Positions 24,414 through 33,485 of a stretch of 64,000 nt of DNA are shown here, piece after piece. The stretch spans positions 1 through 64,000 of the forward strand of contig JAJTHE010000013.1 of NCBI GenBank assembly GCA_021298815.1, written 5' to 3'. This stretch comes from Betaproteobacteria bacterium (lineage in GTDB: Bacteria > Pseudomonadota > Gammaproteobacteria > Burkholderiales > CAIKXV01). A model generated the notes under the pieces. It was not told the origin of the DNA, did no database searches, and worked only from the letters and a program-made list of their open reading frames with translations. Within the stretch, counting starts at the first letter, position 1, and the number at the start of each line of letters is the position of its first letter. A program made the translations under genes and the position numbers.

Positions 24414-26366
24414 ATGTTGATCGCGCTGAACCGGGTATCGCTCGGCTACGGCGCAGGGCTGCTGCTCGACGAGGCCGAGTTCGTGCTCCAGGAAGGCGAG
24501 CGGGTCGGCCTGATCGGCCGCAACGGCACCGGCAAGTCGACGCTGATGAAGCTGGTCGACGGACGCATCGCCGCGGACAGCGGCGAACTGGTGCGCGCGC
24601 CCGGCCTGCGCAGCGTGCTGCTCGACCAGGAGCCGGTGTTCGACCCCGGACTTACCGTGGAACAGGTGATCGCCGGCGGCTTCGGCGAGATCGCGCAGGT
24701 GTTCGCCGAGCACCAGGCGCTGGCGCATGCAGAGGACACGCCCGCCAACGCGCAGCGCATGCAGTGGCTGCACGACCGGCTCGACCATGAACGCGGATGG
24801 GACCTGCCCTCGCGCGTGTCCGCGCTGCTGCTGACCCATGGCTTCGACGGCGCGACGCTGTTCGACACGCTGTCCGGCGGCGGGCGCAAGCGGGTCGCGC
24901 TGGTGCGTGCTCTAGCCGGCGACCCCGACCTGCTGCTGCTCGACGAGCCGACCAACCATCTCGACATGGAAGCGATCGAGTGGCTCGAGGACACGCTGCT
25001 CGGCTTCCGCGGCGCGGTGATCGTGGTCAGCCACGACCGGCGCTTCCTCGACCGGGTGATCACCCGCATCATCGAACTCGATCGCGGGCAGCTCGCCAGC
25101 TATCCCGGGTCGTTCCGCGACTACAAGGCCCGCAAGGCGCAGCAGCTGGCCGACGAGGCGGTCGCCGCGGCACGCTTCGACAAGCGGCTCGCCGAAGAGG
25201 AAGTCTGGATCCGCAAGGGCATCGAAGCCCGGCGCACGCGCAACGAGGGCCGCGTGCGGCGACTGGAGCAGCTCCGGCGCGACCGCGCCGCGCGCCGCGA
25301 ACGGATCGGCCAGGTCGGCTTCAAGCTGGCCGCCGGCGATTCGTCGGGCGAACTGGTGGCCGAACTCGACCATGTCTCGGTGGCGCTGGGCGGCCGCACG
25401 CTGATCCGCGACTTCTCCACGCGCATCGTGCGCGGCGACCGCATCGGGCTGGTGGGACCCAATGGCGCGGGCAAGACCACGCTGCTGCGGATCCTGCTGG
25501 GCGAGCTGCAGGTGGACGAGGGAAAGGCGCGCCTGGGCACCCGGCTCGAGATCGCCTACTTCGACCAGTTCCGGGCGCAGCTCGATCCCGATGCGCGCCT
25601 CACCGACGTGGTCAGCCCCGGATCGGAGTTCGTCGAGATCGGCGGCACGCGCCAGCATGTGATCGGCTACCTGTCCGAATTCCTGTTCCCGCCGCAGCGG
25701 GCGCGTTCCCCCGTGTCCGCCCTGTCGGGCGGCGAACGCAACCGCCTGCTGCTGGCGCGGCTGTTCGCCCGGCCGGCCAACCTGCTGGTGCTCGACGAAC
25801 CGACCAACGACCTCGACATCGAGACGCTCGACCTGCTCGAGTCGCTGCTCGCCGAGTACAAGGGCACGGTGCTCGTGGTCAGCCATGACCGCGAGTTCCT
25901 GGACAACGTGACGACCCAGGTCATCGCGTTCGCCGGCGACGGCCAGCTGGTGGAGATCGCGGGCGGCTACAGCGACTGGCAGCGGTACCGGGAAGGGCTC
26001 GCATCCGCGACGGTCACGAGCACGGGCGCCGCGCCCGGCGGGAAGGCAGCGCCCGCTGCGCCTGCCCCGGCCCAGCCGCTGTCGGCGCCAGCGACATCCC
26101 CCACGGCGCCGACGCCGAAGCAGAAGCCGCGCCTCAGCTTCAAGGAGACGCGCGAGCTGGAAGCGATACCGGCGACCATCGAGGGCATCGAATCCGAGAT
26201 CGCTGCGGTCGGACTGACGCTGGCCGACCCCGCCACGTATGCCCGCGATCCGGCGGAACTGAAGGCGCTCCAGGCGCGCCTGGCGAAGCACGAGGACGAC
26301 CTGGCGAACGCGATGCAGCGCTGGGAAGACCTCGAGCGCAAGGCGCGCGGCGACGCGGCCGGCTGA
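24414..26366 (+). CDS. uup: ABC-F ATPase Uup
   Basis: A cytosolic ABC-F protein of 650 residues with two ATPase cassettes. Walker A: GRNGTGKST and GPNGAGKTT. Signatures: LSGGGRKRVALVRAL and LSGGERNRLLLARL. Walker B: LLLLDEPTNHLD and LLVLDEPTNDLD. A charged linker (RRTRNEGRVRRLEQLRRDR) and a C-terminal Ala/Pro linker plus coiled-coil domain (about 575-650) identify the Uup branch, which affects ribosome function and branched-DNA stability. The first signature has Gly in place of the usual Glu/Gln (LSGGG), a common Uup form. Confidence 0.93.
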   Translation: MLIALNRVSLGYGAGLLLDEAEFVLQEGERVGLIGRNGTGKSTLMKLVDGRIAADSGELVRAPGLRSVLLDQEPVFDPGLTVEQVIAGGFGEIAQVFAEHQALAHAEDTPANAQRMQWLHDRLDHERGWDLPSRVSALLLTHGFDGATLFDTLSGGGRKRVALVRALAGDPDLLLLDEPTNHLDMEAIEWLEDTLLGFRGAVIVVSHDRRFLDRVITRIIELDRGQLASYPGSFRDYKARKAQQLADEAVAAARFDKRLAEEEVWIRKGIEARRTRNEGRVRRLEQLRRDRAARRERIGQVGFKLAAGDSSGELVAELDHVSVALGGRTLIRDFSTRIVRGDRIGLVGPNGAGKTTLLRILLGELQVDEGKARLGTRLEIAYFDQFRAQLDPDARLTDVVSPGSEFVEIGGTRQHVIGYLSEFLFPPQRARSPVSALSGGERNRLLLARLFARPANLLVLDEPTNDLDIETLDLLESLLAEYKGTVLVVSHDREFLDNVTTQVIAFAGDGQLVEIAGGYSDWQRYREGLASATVTSTGAAPGGKAAPAAPAPAQPLSAPATSPTAPTPKQKPRLSFKETRELEAIPATIEGIESEIAAVGLTLADPATYARDPAELKALQARLAKHEDDLANAMQRWEDLERKARGDAAG

Positions 26367-26373
26367 GCAGGCG

Positions 26374-26808
26374 ATGCCGGCCGCGCTGCCCGAGGCGGTG
26401 GAACTGGGTGCGCTGGCGATCGCCGCCACGCTCGGCGCGATGCTGTTCTTCTGGACCTGCGCGGCGCCGATGGCGACGATGCGCCTGGAGGCCGACGTCG
26501 CCGCGAGATACCTGCGTGCGATGACTCGCGGCTACCATGCGTTCGGCGTCGCCGGCAGCACGGCCGGCGCGTTCCTGTGCGCCGGTGCCGCCCCGGCCGC
26601 CGCAGCCCTCTCCCTCGCAGCGGCGCTGGCCTTCCTGCTCGTGCGACAGGCCCTGCTGCCAGCCATCGACGCGGCGCGCGATGCCGCGATGGCAGACGCC
26701 GGCGCGGCGCATCGGTTGCAGCGCCTTCGCCGCACGAGCCTCGCGGCCGCCATCCTGCAAGTCGCCCTCCTGCTGCCGGCCTTCCCGCTGGCCCTCGCGC
26801 GCGGCTGA
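26374..26808 (+). CDS. Small membrane protein, DUF4149/TMEM205-like
   Basis: 144 residues with four hydrophobic segments: ELGALAIAATLGAMLFFWTC, a short one near 55-72, AAALSLAAALAFLLVRQALL and AAILQVALLLPAFPLALARG. The pattern of helix-Pro-helix plus central RYLRAMTRGYHAFGV resembles DUF4149-type four-helix proteins. It follows uup by 7 bases and is likely cotranscribed. Function unknown. Confidence 0.7.
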   Translation: MPAALPEAVELGALAIAATLGAMLFFWTCAAPMATMRLEADVAARYLRAMTRGYHAFGVAGSTAGAFLCAGAAPAAAALSLAAALAFLLVRQALLPAIDAARDAAMADAGAAHRLQRLRRTSLAAAILQVALLLPAFPLALARG

Positions 26809-27066
26809 ACGGATCGTCGCCCGGACACGCCGACGCTCGCTGCACGGCGCGTGCCCGTGCCGGCACGCGCACCATCGGACGCCGATAGCTGCCCTCGAGT
26901 GCGTCTTCATGGTGCGCCGCAATGATCGCGCCCCCGAAGATCGGCCCTGTCCCGGGCCGACCAGTTGAAAACGCAGCGGAAGCGGGCATGCAGGGCGCTT
27001 CCTTTGCACCTCAACAACTCTGGACAGGATGTTGCGACGGAGAGGACAACCTCCCCACGCCGACGG

Positions 27067-27842
27067 ATGCCGATGACCTTCCTCGCACCCGCCGCATTCT
27101 GGCTCCTGGTCCTGCTGCCCGGCCTTCTCTTCGGGTATGTGCTGCTGCCCGGACGCAAACGCAAGGCGGTGCACTACGCAAGCCTGCAGCTCGTCATGGC
27201 GGCGCTTTCGCCGGCGACCGGCCGGCGGCGGCATGTCCCTGCCGGGCTGCTCCTGCTCTGCCTCGCCGCGGGCGTGTTCGCGATCGCGCGACCGGTGACC
27301 GCGCTGGACACGCCGGACAACGAACGCACCATCATCCTCGCGCTGGATGTGTCGACCAGCATGTCCGCCACGGACGTGGGGCGCAGCCGGTTCGAGGCCG
27401 CCAAGGCCGCAGCCGCCGCCTTCATTTCCAGCCAGCCGGCCGGCGTACGCATCGGGATCGTCTCCTTCGCCGAGCATGCAGACCTGGTCCATCCGCCGAC
27501 CCGCGATCCTGCGGAAGCGATCGCATCGCTCGACCGGCTCTACCTGCAGCACGACACCAGCATCGGCGTGGGGCTGCTCGCGTCGCTGCTGGCGCTGTTT
27601 CCCGACGAGAACCTGGCAGGCCACCTGGACCTGTTCGGCATGGGCCGTTCCCCGGTGGGCGCGGGCACCGCCCCCCGGCCGCGGCGGCCGCCGTGCTGCT
27701 GGTGCTCGCCGGCATGCTGTCGGCATCGTGGTCGCACCGTCCGATGGAACGGGTACGCCCTTGCCAACGCGCGGCCAACGCGGCCACGCGCGAGGCTCAG
27801 CACGTCTTGCAGGGCAGGAACTTGCCGCTCAGGACCACCTGA
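27067..27842 (+). pseudogene. VWA-domain (BatA/BatB-like) gene with internal deletion and frameshift
   Basis: The first ~200 codons read as a typical membrane-anchored VWA protein: LAPAAFWLLVLLPGLLFGYV, a second helix LLLLCLAAGVFAIARPV, the MIDAS LALDVSTSMSATDV, VRIGIVSFAEHADLV, and DTSIGVGLLASLLALFPDEN. The second half of the VWA domain is then missing. After a C6 run near 27670 the frame changes, and the next recognisable piece, AAAAAVLLVLAGMLS, matches the C-terminal membrane helix of this family. So about 100 codons were lost and the frame broken. The neighbouring bat-type genes are absent. I call it non-functional; a short truncated product is possible. Confidence 0.7.
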
Positions 27843-27938
27843 CGCGGTCGCCCTTCGGATGGGGTTCGCGCGGATCGCAGCCTGCCGAAGAAGCGCATCG
27901 TCGATATCGTGCGTCACTCGCCGGGCAGAACCGGGAAA

Positions 27939-30035
27939 TCAGGAGCCCGGGTACGCAGGGGGATCGGTGCGTGCGTTCCGAGGCAGGCCACGGGCGGTGA
28001 AGAACGTCGCCGGCGTGGATAGCAGACGGCGGCCGAGCGCCTGCCGCAGGCCCCGCACGTCGGCGAGCGCGATGCCCCGGGCGCGCATCGCCATCCACAT
28101 CGCCAGCGAGAAGCTCACCACCAGGTTGACGATGCCGATGAGCATCACGCCCAGCAGCCCCCATGCGAACACCTGCCAGGGCAGGGAGAAACCGGAGCCC
28201 GCCAGTGCAAAGCCGAGGTTGGCAGACGAGAACGCGATATGGCGGATGTCGATCGGCAGCCCGAGGATCATGCCGATCGTGCCCGCGGTGCCCAGCATGC
28301 AGCCGAAAAGGAAGTTGCCGAGCAGGCCACCGAGGTTCGCCTCGAGGTAGGCACCGATGCGCGCGGCGCGCGCGGGTCCGGCCAGCCGCGCCAGCCACGG
28401 CAGGCGCTCGACGCGGCACGCGAGCCGGGCGTAGCTCGCATGGTTGTCGAAGTAGCCGGTCAGCACCCCGGACAGGAACAGGAACACGCCGGCCAGCGCG
28501 GCATGCGGCAGCGCCCAGCCGGCAATGTCGAGGTCGTGCAGCAGGTGCGCAGCCTTTTCGGCGTCGACCGGGGGCGCACCGGAGAGCATGACGAACAGCA
28601 GCGACAGCAGCAGCGCCATCGGGAACGCGACAGCCACGTTGCCGAGGATGGCCGCGGTCTGGGTGCGGCCGACCGCCGCAAAGAGGTCCACCACGCGGTC
28701 GAGGTCTGCAGCCCGGCGCGCGCCATCGGCATGCAGCCCACCGAGGAAGCCGGCGAGGGTCTGCGCGGTCATCGCCGGCTGCTTGGTGGCGACCGTCAGG
28801 TGCAGCATGTAGATCACGACGAAGCCGAGCCCGTAGATCAGGCTGTAGCCCAGCGCATAGCCGATCGGCGCGAGGTCGAGCTTGCCGGTGAATATCTTCA
28901 GCAGCGCCATCGCGCCGATCAGCGCGCCCGCGCCCATCGCGGCACGCCACATCGCGTGGTAGGCGGCGCGGGTCTCCGCGATGTAGTGCTCGCCGGTCTT
29001 CGCGGCATTCTCGGTGACGCGCATCGCGAGCATCGAGACGCCGGCACCGACATGGCTGCGCAGGCTGCAGCGCTGGCTCTCGGCGGCGAGCGCCGAGCGC
29101 ACCAGCGCGCTCCAGCGGTCGACCACTTCCAGCCGGCGCAGGTCGGCGTCCTCGTTGACCACGCCCGCATCGAGCAGGTAGCCGAGGTCGCTTATCCGCT
29201 GCAGCGTCTGCTCGCTGCGCCGGAGCACGTAGGACAGCCGCACGCTGGTGCCCTGCGCCACCGCGAGCCGCCGCGCACGTGCGATCACCGCCTGGCACTG
29301 GCCGACCAGCACCTGAACCTCGGCGCTGTCCAGTGCGCCCATGGCTGGGTCGGACAGGTGGGCACGCAGGGCATCCACGTAGCGCTGGCTGGCGCCGGTG
29401 AGGCCGCGGAAGCAGGCGGCGAGATCCTTGAACTCCGGCCCGAGCCGACCGAACTCTCCTTCGACGTCGGTCCCGCCGATCCGGTAGGACAGGATCAGCA
29501 GCGCCTCGAGTATCTGCACGACGATCGCCCGGGCCATCGCGTCGTCCCCGGGCGTCTCGCGCGCGATCAGGTGCCAGAAGCGGCGCGACAGGTCGGTCGG
29601 GAGGGCCGAGAACCAGACCCAGTCGCGCCGGCGATGGAACACCTGGCGCAGCGCCCCGCGCAGGTCGTCCGGATCGGGCACGTCGGCCAGCAGCCGATCG
29701 GCGACGATGCGGCCCAGTTCGGTGAAGAACCCCGTGCTCGGCAGGATGCCGCTGTCGGCGAAGAAGCCGACCAGTCGGCGTGTCGCGAGCAGGTGCAGCA
29801 CGTGCCGGCGCACTTCCGCGGCCCGCGCCGGATCGGTCTCGAGCAGTTCGATCACGGCCGTGTAGCGCAGCGCCGGTCCCTCCCGGTCGGACGCATTGCG
29901 CGGACGCACGAAGTCGAACATCGCGGCCAGCGCACCGGCCGCATCTGCGGCGGGATCGGCGAACCGTGCCAGCGCGGCGGCCGCCGCGGCAGTCGACGCC
30001 GATGCCGGCGTGCCGTACGCAGCGCCGGCCATCAT
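27939..30035 (-). CDS. Gcr-family 'site-specific recombinase' membrane protein
   Basis: 698 residues of the SpecificRecomb (Gcr) family of beta-/gammaproteobacteria. Despite the family name it has no tyrosine or serine recombinase motifs. A helical N-terminal half (ALRYTAVIELLETDP, DWVWFSALPTDLSRRFWHLI) leads to several membrane helices (MGAGALIGAMALLKIF, LIYGLGFVVIYMLHLTV, MALLLSLLFVMLSG, FGCMLGTAGTIGMILGLPID). A role in recombination is historical annotation only. Its ATG overlaps the stop of the upstream MscS gene (ATGA), implying coupled expression. Confidence 0.85.
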   Translation of the reverse strand: MMAGAAYGTPASASTAAAAAALARFADPAADAAGALAAMFDFVRPRNASDREGPALRYTAVIELLETDPARAAEVRRHVLHLLATRRLVGFFADSGILPSTGFFTELGRIVADRLLADVPDPDDLRGALRQVFHRRRDWVWFSALPTDLSRRFWHLIARETPGDDAMARAIVVQILEALLILSYRIGGTDVEGEFGRLGPEFKDLAACFRGLTGASQRYVDALRAHLSDPAMGALDSAEVQVLVGQCQAVIARARRLAVAQGTSVRLSYVLRRSEQTLQRISDLGYLLDAGVVNEDADLRRLEVVDRWSALVRSALAAESQRCSLRSHVGAGVSMLAMRVTENAAKTGEHYIAETRAAYHAMWRAAMGAGALIGAMALLKIFTGKLDLAPIGYALGYSLIYGLGFVVIYMLHLTVATKQPAMTAQTLAGFLGGLHADGARRAADLDRVVDLFAAVGRTQTAAILGNVAVAFPMALLLSLLFVMLSGAPPVDAEKAAHLLHDLDIAGWALPHAALAGVFLFLSGVLTGYFDNHASYARLACRVERLPWLARLAGPARAARIGAYLEANLGGLLGNFLFGCMLGTAGTIGMILGLPIDIRHIAFSSANLGFALAGSGFSLPWQVFAWGLLGVMLIGIVNLVVSFSLAMWMAMRARGIALADVRGLRQALGRRLLSTPATFFTARGLPRNARTDPPAYPGS

Positions 30036-31675
30036 GGCCCGCCCTGGCGCGCGCCCTCGGCCGGCATCGGCACCAGCTTGGGCGTGGCCGGATCCTCGAA
30101 GTAGTGCGGAGACATGATCTGCACGCCACGCTCGTTGAACACGTCGAGCAGGTGCTGGTGCAGCGTGGACAGCACCTCGGCGCGCGGACGCGGCTCGCTC
30201 GGAACAGCCTGGCAGACCAGCCGGTACTCGACATAGAAGTCCGACAGGGCGGTCTGGAAGACGCGCGGCGCCGGCGCGGCCAGCACGCCCGGCGTGCGAC
30301 GGGCGGCCTCGATCATCATGGCTTCGACATCGCGCCACGGCGTGTCGTAACCGATGGTGAGCGTGGTGTCGACCACGTAGCCGCGCCCCTGCACCGTGCG
30401 CGAGTAGTTCCTGGTGACCGTGTTGAGCAGCATCGCGTTCGGCATGGTCACCTCTTCCCCCATGCCGGTCCGGATGCGCGTCGTGAACGTGCCCAGTTCG
30501 GTGACCGTGCCTTCGTGGTCGGCCACGCGCACGTACTCGCCCACCCGCAGCGTGCGCGAGTACATCAGGATCAGCCCGCTCGCCCCCTGCCCCACCAGGC
30601 TCGCGCCACCGACCGTGAGCATCAGGCCGATCAGCACCGACATCCCCTTGAACGCCTCGCTCTCCGCACCCGGCAGGTAGGGATAGGCCATCACGATCGC
30701 GAACAGCCAGACGCCGATCGTGAAAAGCACCCGCGTCGGTCGCACGGTGTCGGTGTCCAGCCAGCCCAGCGCACCGCCCGGCGTGCCCGCCCGGTCGAAC
30801 AGCGGAGACGCCATGCCGATCGCGGCGCGCGCCAGCATGAAGATGACCACCGCCACGAGCAGGTCGGGCAGCGCCCCGAGCACGCCGGTGGCGATGTCGG
30901 ACACCACGCCGATGAAGTAGGCGGTCAGCTGCTCGCCCCACGGTCGGGTGTAGGGGAAGCGGCCGAGCACGAAGCTCAGCCACTCGTAGGCGAACAGCGC
31001 CAGCAGCATCCAGGCCGCGATCGTGATCGAGACGCTGGCCGCCTCGACCAGCTTGCCCGGCTGCAGCAGGTGTGCATCGCCGATGCGCAGGGCATCGGCC
31101 TTGGCGATGATGAGTGCCCGCGCGCGCGCGCGAAGCGCCCGCCGCATGCGCAACACCCCCCAGGCGAGCAGCGCCAGCCCCACCGTCGCGGCCAGCGCCT
31201 GCGCGAGGCCGCGCAGCAGCAGCGAACGATCCCGTCCCTCCCGCGTCTCGGCCGCCACCTGGCGCAGGGCCTCGACCGTGCGCGCAGTCGCGACCTCCAG
31301 CGTTTCGCCGCGCAGGCGGTCTGCGTCCTCGGGCAGGAGGATCATCGCGAAACGTCCATCGACCAGGATGACGGTTCCCTGGGGCTCGCTGCGGGTCGAG
31401 ATCTCGCCGGGGCCGCCGAGCGCGAACAGTTCGGCGAGCGTCTGCCGGGCGCGACGCGCCCGGTCGTCGGGTGGCGCCCCCAGGAACGGCGCACGATAGG
31501 TGGCGACCGTGCGATTGAACACGGCCACCGGTGCCTCGCGCACGACGGTGGCGGGCTCGACGGGCGCAGCGGCCCATGCGGGCGCGGGCGCCTGGAACAG
31601 GCCGAGGATCAGCAGGAGCAGTGCGAGGGTGGTTGCGGCCATGTACCGGAAGGCGCGGTCGTGCCGGTTCGGCAC
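30032..31675 (-). CDS. MscS-family mechanosensitive channel
   Basis: 547 residues. Signal-like N-terminus (about 1-36), a periplasmic region, four to five helices, then the MscS core: GLMLTVGGASLVGQGASGLI for the pore-lining TM3, GEYVRVADHEGTVTELGTFT for the beta domain, MPNAMLLNTVTRNYSR, and a C-terminal alpha/beta domain ending near PHYFEDP. The channel probably protects against osmotic downshift. The frame opens at GTG; an ATG 11 codons later (MAATTLALLLLILG) is an equally good start. Translationally coupled to the Gcr gene downstream. Confidence 0.9.
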   Translation of the reverse strand: MPNRHDRAFRYMAATTLALLLLILGLFQAPAPAWAAAPVEPATVVREAPVAVFNRTVATYRAPFLGAPPDDRARRARQTLAELFALGGPGEISTRSEPQGTVILVDGRFAMILLPEDADRLRGETLEVATARTVEALRQVAAETREGRDRSLLLRGLAQALAATVGLALLAWGVLRMRRALRARARALIIAKADALRIGDAHLLQPGKLVEAASVSITIAAWMLLALFAYEWLSFVLGRFPYTRPWGEQLTAYFIGVVSDIATGVLGALPDLLVAVVIFMLARAAIGMASPLFDRAGTPGGALGWLDTDTVRPTRVLFTIGVWLFAIVMAYPYLPGAESEAFKGMSVLIGLMLTVGGASLVGQGASGLILMYSRTLRVGEYVRVADHEGTVTELGTFTTRIRTGMGEEVTMPNAMLLNTVTRNYSRTVQGRGYVVDTTLTIGYDTPWRDVEAMMIEAARRTPGVLAAPAPRVFQTALSDFYVEYRLVCQAVPSEPRPRAEVLSTLHQHLLDVFNERGVQIMSPHYFEDPATPKLVPMPAEGARQGGP

Positions 31676-31802
31676 TGTCGGATGATATCGGCAGCAGCGC
31701 CATCGAGACAGACCGACTGCATGCGCCGGAATGCCGGCCTGAAACGATGCAGACCGCTAGCCGCGGGTACGACCGGAGATCCTGCAAACGACGCCGGGCT
31801 GC

Positions 31803-31878
31803 TGGCGTCCCCAGGGGGATTCGAACCCCCGTTACCGCCGTGAAAGGGCGATGTCCTAGGCCTCTAGACGATGGGGAC
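31803..31878 (-). tRNA. tRNA-Glu (TTC)
   Basis: 76 bases with encoded CCA. Acceptor GTCCCCA pairs with TGGGGAC; the anticodon loop CTTTCAC has TTC; the T arm is GGGGTTCGAATCCCC. It follows tRNA-Ala by 74 bases in the same transcript. Confidence 0.97.
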
Positions 31879-31952
31879 GAGGCGTGGTGCGAACTCTACG
31901 GATTGAAGCAACGACGACTGCGGAAAGCCTACTGATCGAATCTACGCATTAT

Positions 31953-32028
<76 letters not shown>

Positions 32029-32043
32029 ACACGAGAGGCGCGA

Positions 32044-32072
32044 ATTATACGCAGGCCAGCGCTCGCATGTAA
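32044..32072 (-). promoter_or_regulatory. promoter of the Ala-Glu tRNA unit
   Basis: On the minus strand: TTACAT, 17 bases, perfect TATAAT, then a GC-rich discriminator (TCGCGCC), with the predicted start about 8-9 bases ahead of tRNA-Ala. Strong stable-RNA-type promoter. Confidence 0.85.
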
Positions 32073-32148
32073 ACACGCATGCCGTTGAATGTTAGATTGT
32101 CCGGCTTGGCCTGCCTTTCCCCCTGCTCCCGGACGGAGGTACTACCCG

Positions 32149-33465
32149 ATGCCCACACCCTCCACCAGCGCCCTCCCCGGCGCCGCAGCCGTTCTCGCCG
32201 ACGCCACCCGCCAGGCGATGCCGGTCGCCACCGGGTTGTTCGAGGCCATCGCCGAGGCCACCAACGATGGCGTGGGCATGGCGCGCGAGCCCTACAGCGC
32301 GAACGAGCAGAAGGCCTCCGACCTGCTGGAGGCAAAGGCGAGGGAACTCGCACTGCACGTGGACAAGGACGTGTTCGGCAACCTCTACATGACCCTCCCA
32401 GGCCGCGACCGCGATGCCCCTGGCTGGATCACCGGCTCGCATATCGATTCGGTCCCCAGCGGCGGCAACTTCGACGGCCTGGCAGGCGTGGTTGCAGGCT
32501 TGACCGCCATCGCCGCATTGCAGGCAGCCGGCATCGTCCCCGCCACCGACATCACGGTAATGGGCGTGCGTGCGGAGGAAGCCAGTGCCTGGTATGCGGG
32601 CGCCCATGGTGGCCATATCGGCAGCCGGTCGGCGCTGGGAATCCTGCCGCCGGCGGAACTCGATTCGGCGATCAACACGCGCAGCGGACGCACGCTACGC
32701 GAACACATGGCAGAGGCTGGCTTCTCGCCCGACCGCGTGGAACTCGGCAAGGGCACGCTCGACCTCGCCCGCCATCGCGGCTGGCTGGAACTGCACATCG
32801 AGCAGGGCCCGGTGCTGGAGCGGCTGGGACTGCCGGTAGGCGTGGTAACCGCCATCCGCGGCTCGGCACGCGCGCGCAGCAGCCGCTGCCTCGGTGCCTA
32901 CACCCACTCGGGCGCGGTGCCGCACGAGTACCGCAGCGACGCGGTGCTGGCCACGGTGGAACTGGTGCACAGCCTCGAGCAGGAGGCCGCCCGGCTGCGG
33001 GCCGCCGGCGGCGACCTCACCTACACCGTGGGCAAGCTGTTCACCGATGCCGGCCTGCACTCGATCACCAAGGTGCCTGGCCAGGTCGACTTCTGCCTCG
33101 AGTACCGCAGCCAGGAGCGCGCGGTGCTCGACCACATGATCGACCGCGCCCGCACCGAGGCCGCACGGATCGCCGGCGAGCGCCGCGTGGCGTTCGACCT
33201 GGGCAGCTTCTCGCCGCAGGATCCGGCGACGATGGATCCGGGCTTCCGCGCGGCGCTCAACCGCGGCGCAGTCGAACTCGGCATCCCGGTGATGGACATC
33301 CCGAGCGGCGCCGGCCACGACGCGCAGGACTTCGTGCATGCCGGGCTGCCGGCGGCGATGATCTTCGTGCGCAATGCCAACGGCAGCCACAACGCGAAGG
33401 AAGCGATGGACTATGCCGACTTCGAACTCGGCACGCGGCTGCTCGCCTGGATGATGATGCAGTAG
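32149..33465 (+). CDS. M20-family N-carbamoyl-amino acid / allantoate amidohydrolase
   Basis: 438 residues of the HyuC/AllC-type dinuclear metallo-amidohydrolases, which release CO2 and NH3 from N-carbamoyl amino acids or related ureides. Metal ligands are visible in GSHIDSVPSGGNFDGLAG (His, Asp), GVRAEEASAW (Glu), [10 protein letters not shown] (His) and NGSHNAKEAMDY (His); the C-terminal [11 protein letters not shown] is also conserved. The start is set by GGAGG nine bases before the ATG. It stands alone between tRNA-Ala and gltX. It could finish the hydantoinase pathway at 7264-8709. A second member is in the ureide cluster at 54080-55339. Confidence 0.9.
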   Translation: MPTPSTSALPGAAAVLADATRQAMPVATGLFEAIAEATNDGVGMAREPYSANEQKASDLLEAKARELALHVDKDVFGNLYMTLPGRDRDAPGWITGSHIDSVPSGGNFDGLAGVVAGLTAIAALQAAGIVPATDITVMGVRAEEASAWYAGAHGGHIGSRSALGILPPAELDSAINTRSGRTLREHMAEAGFSPDRVELGKGTLDLARHRGWLELHIEQGPVLERLGLPVGVVTAIRGSARARSSRCLGAYTHSGAVPHEYRSDAVLATVELVHSLEQEAARLRAAGGDLTYTVGKLFTDAGLHSITKVPGQVDFCLEYRSQERAVLDHMIDRARTEAARIAGERRVAFDLGSFSPQDPATMDPGFRAALNRGAVELGIPVMDIPSGAGHDAQDFVHAGLPAAMIFVRNANGSHNAKEAMDYADFELGTRLLAWMMMQ

Positions 33466-33485
33466 CCGCCTTGGAGCTGCTTGCC

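Noticed and set aside
27939-30035. Mobile element or integrase suggested by the name 'site-specific recombinase'
   Set aside because: The Gcr family is a multi-helix membrane protein with no recombinase catalytic motifs, and no att sites or inverted repeats flank it.
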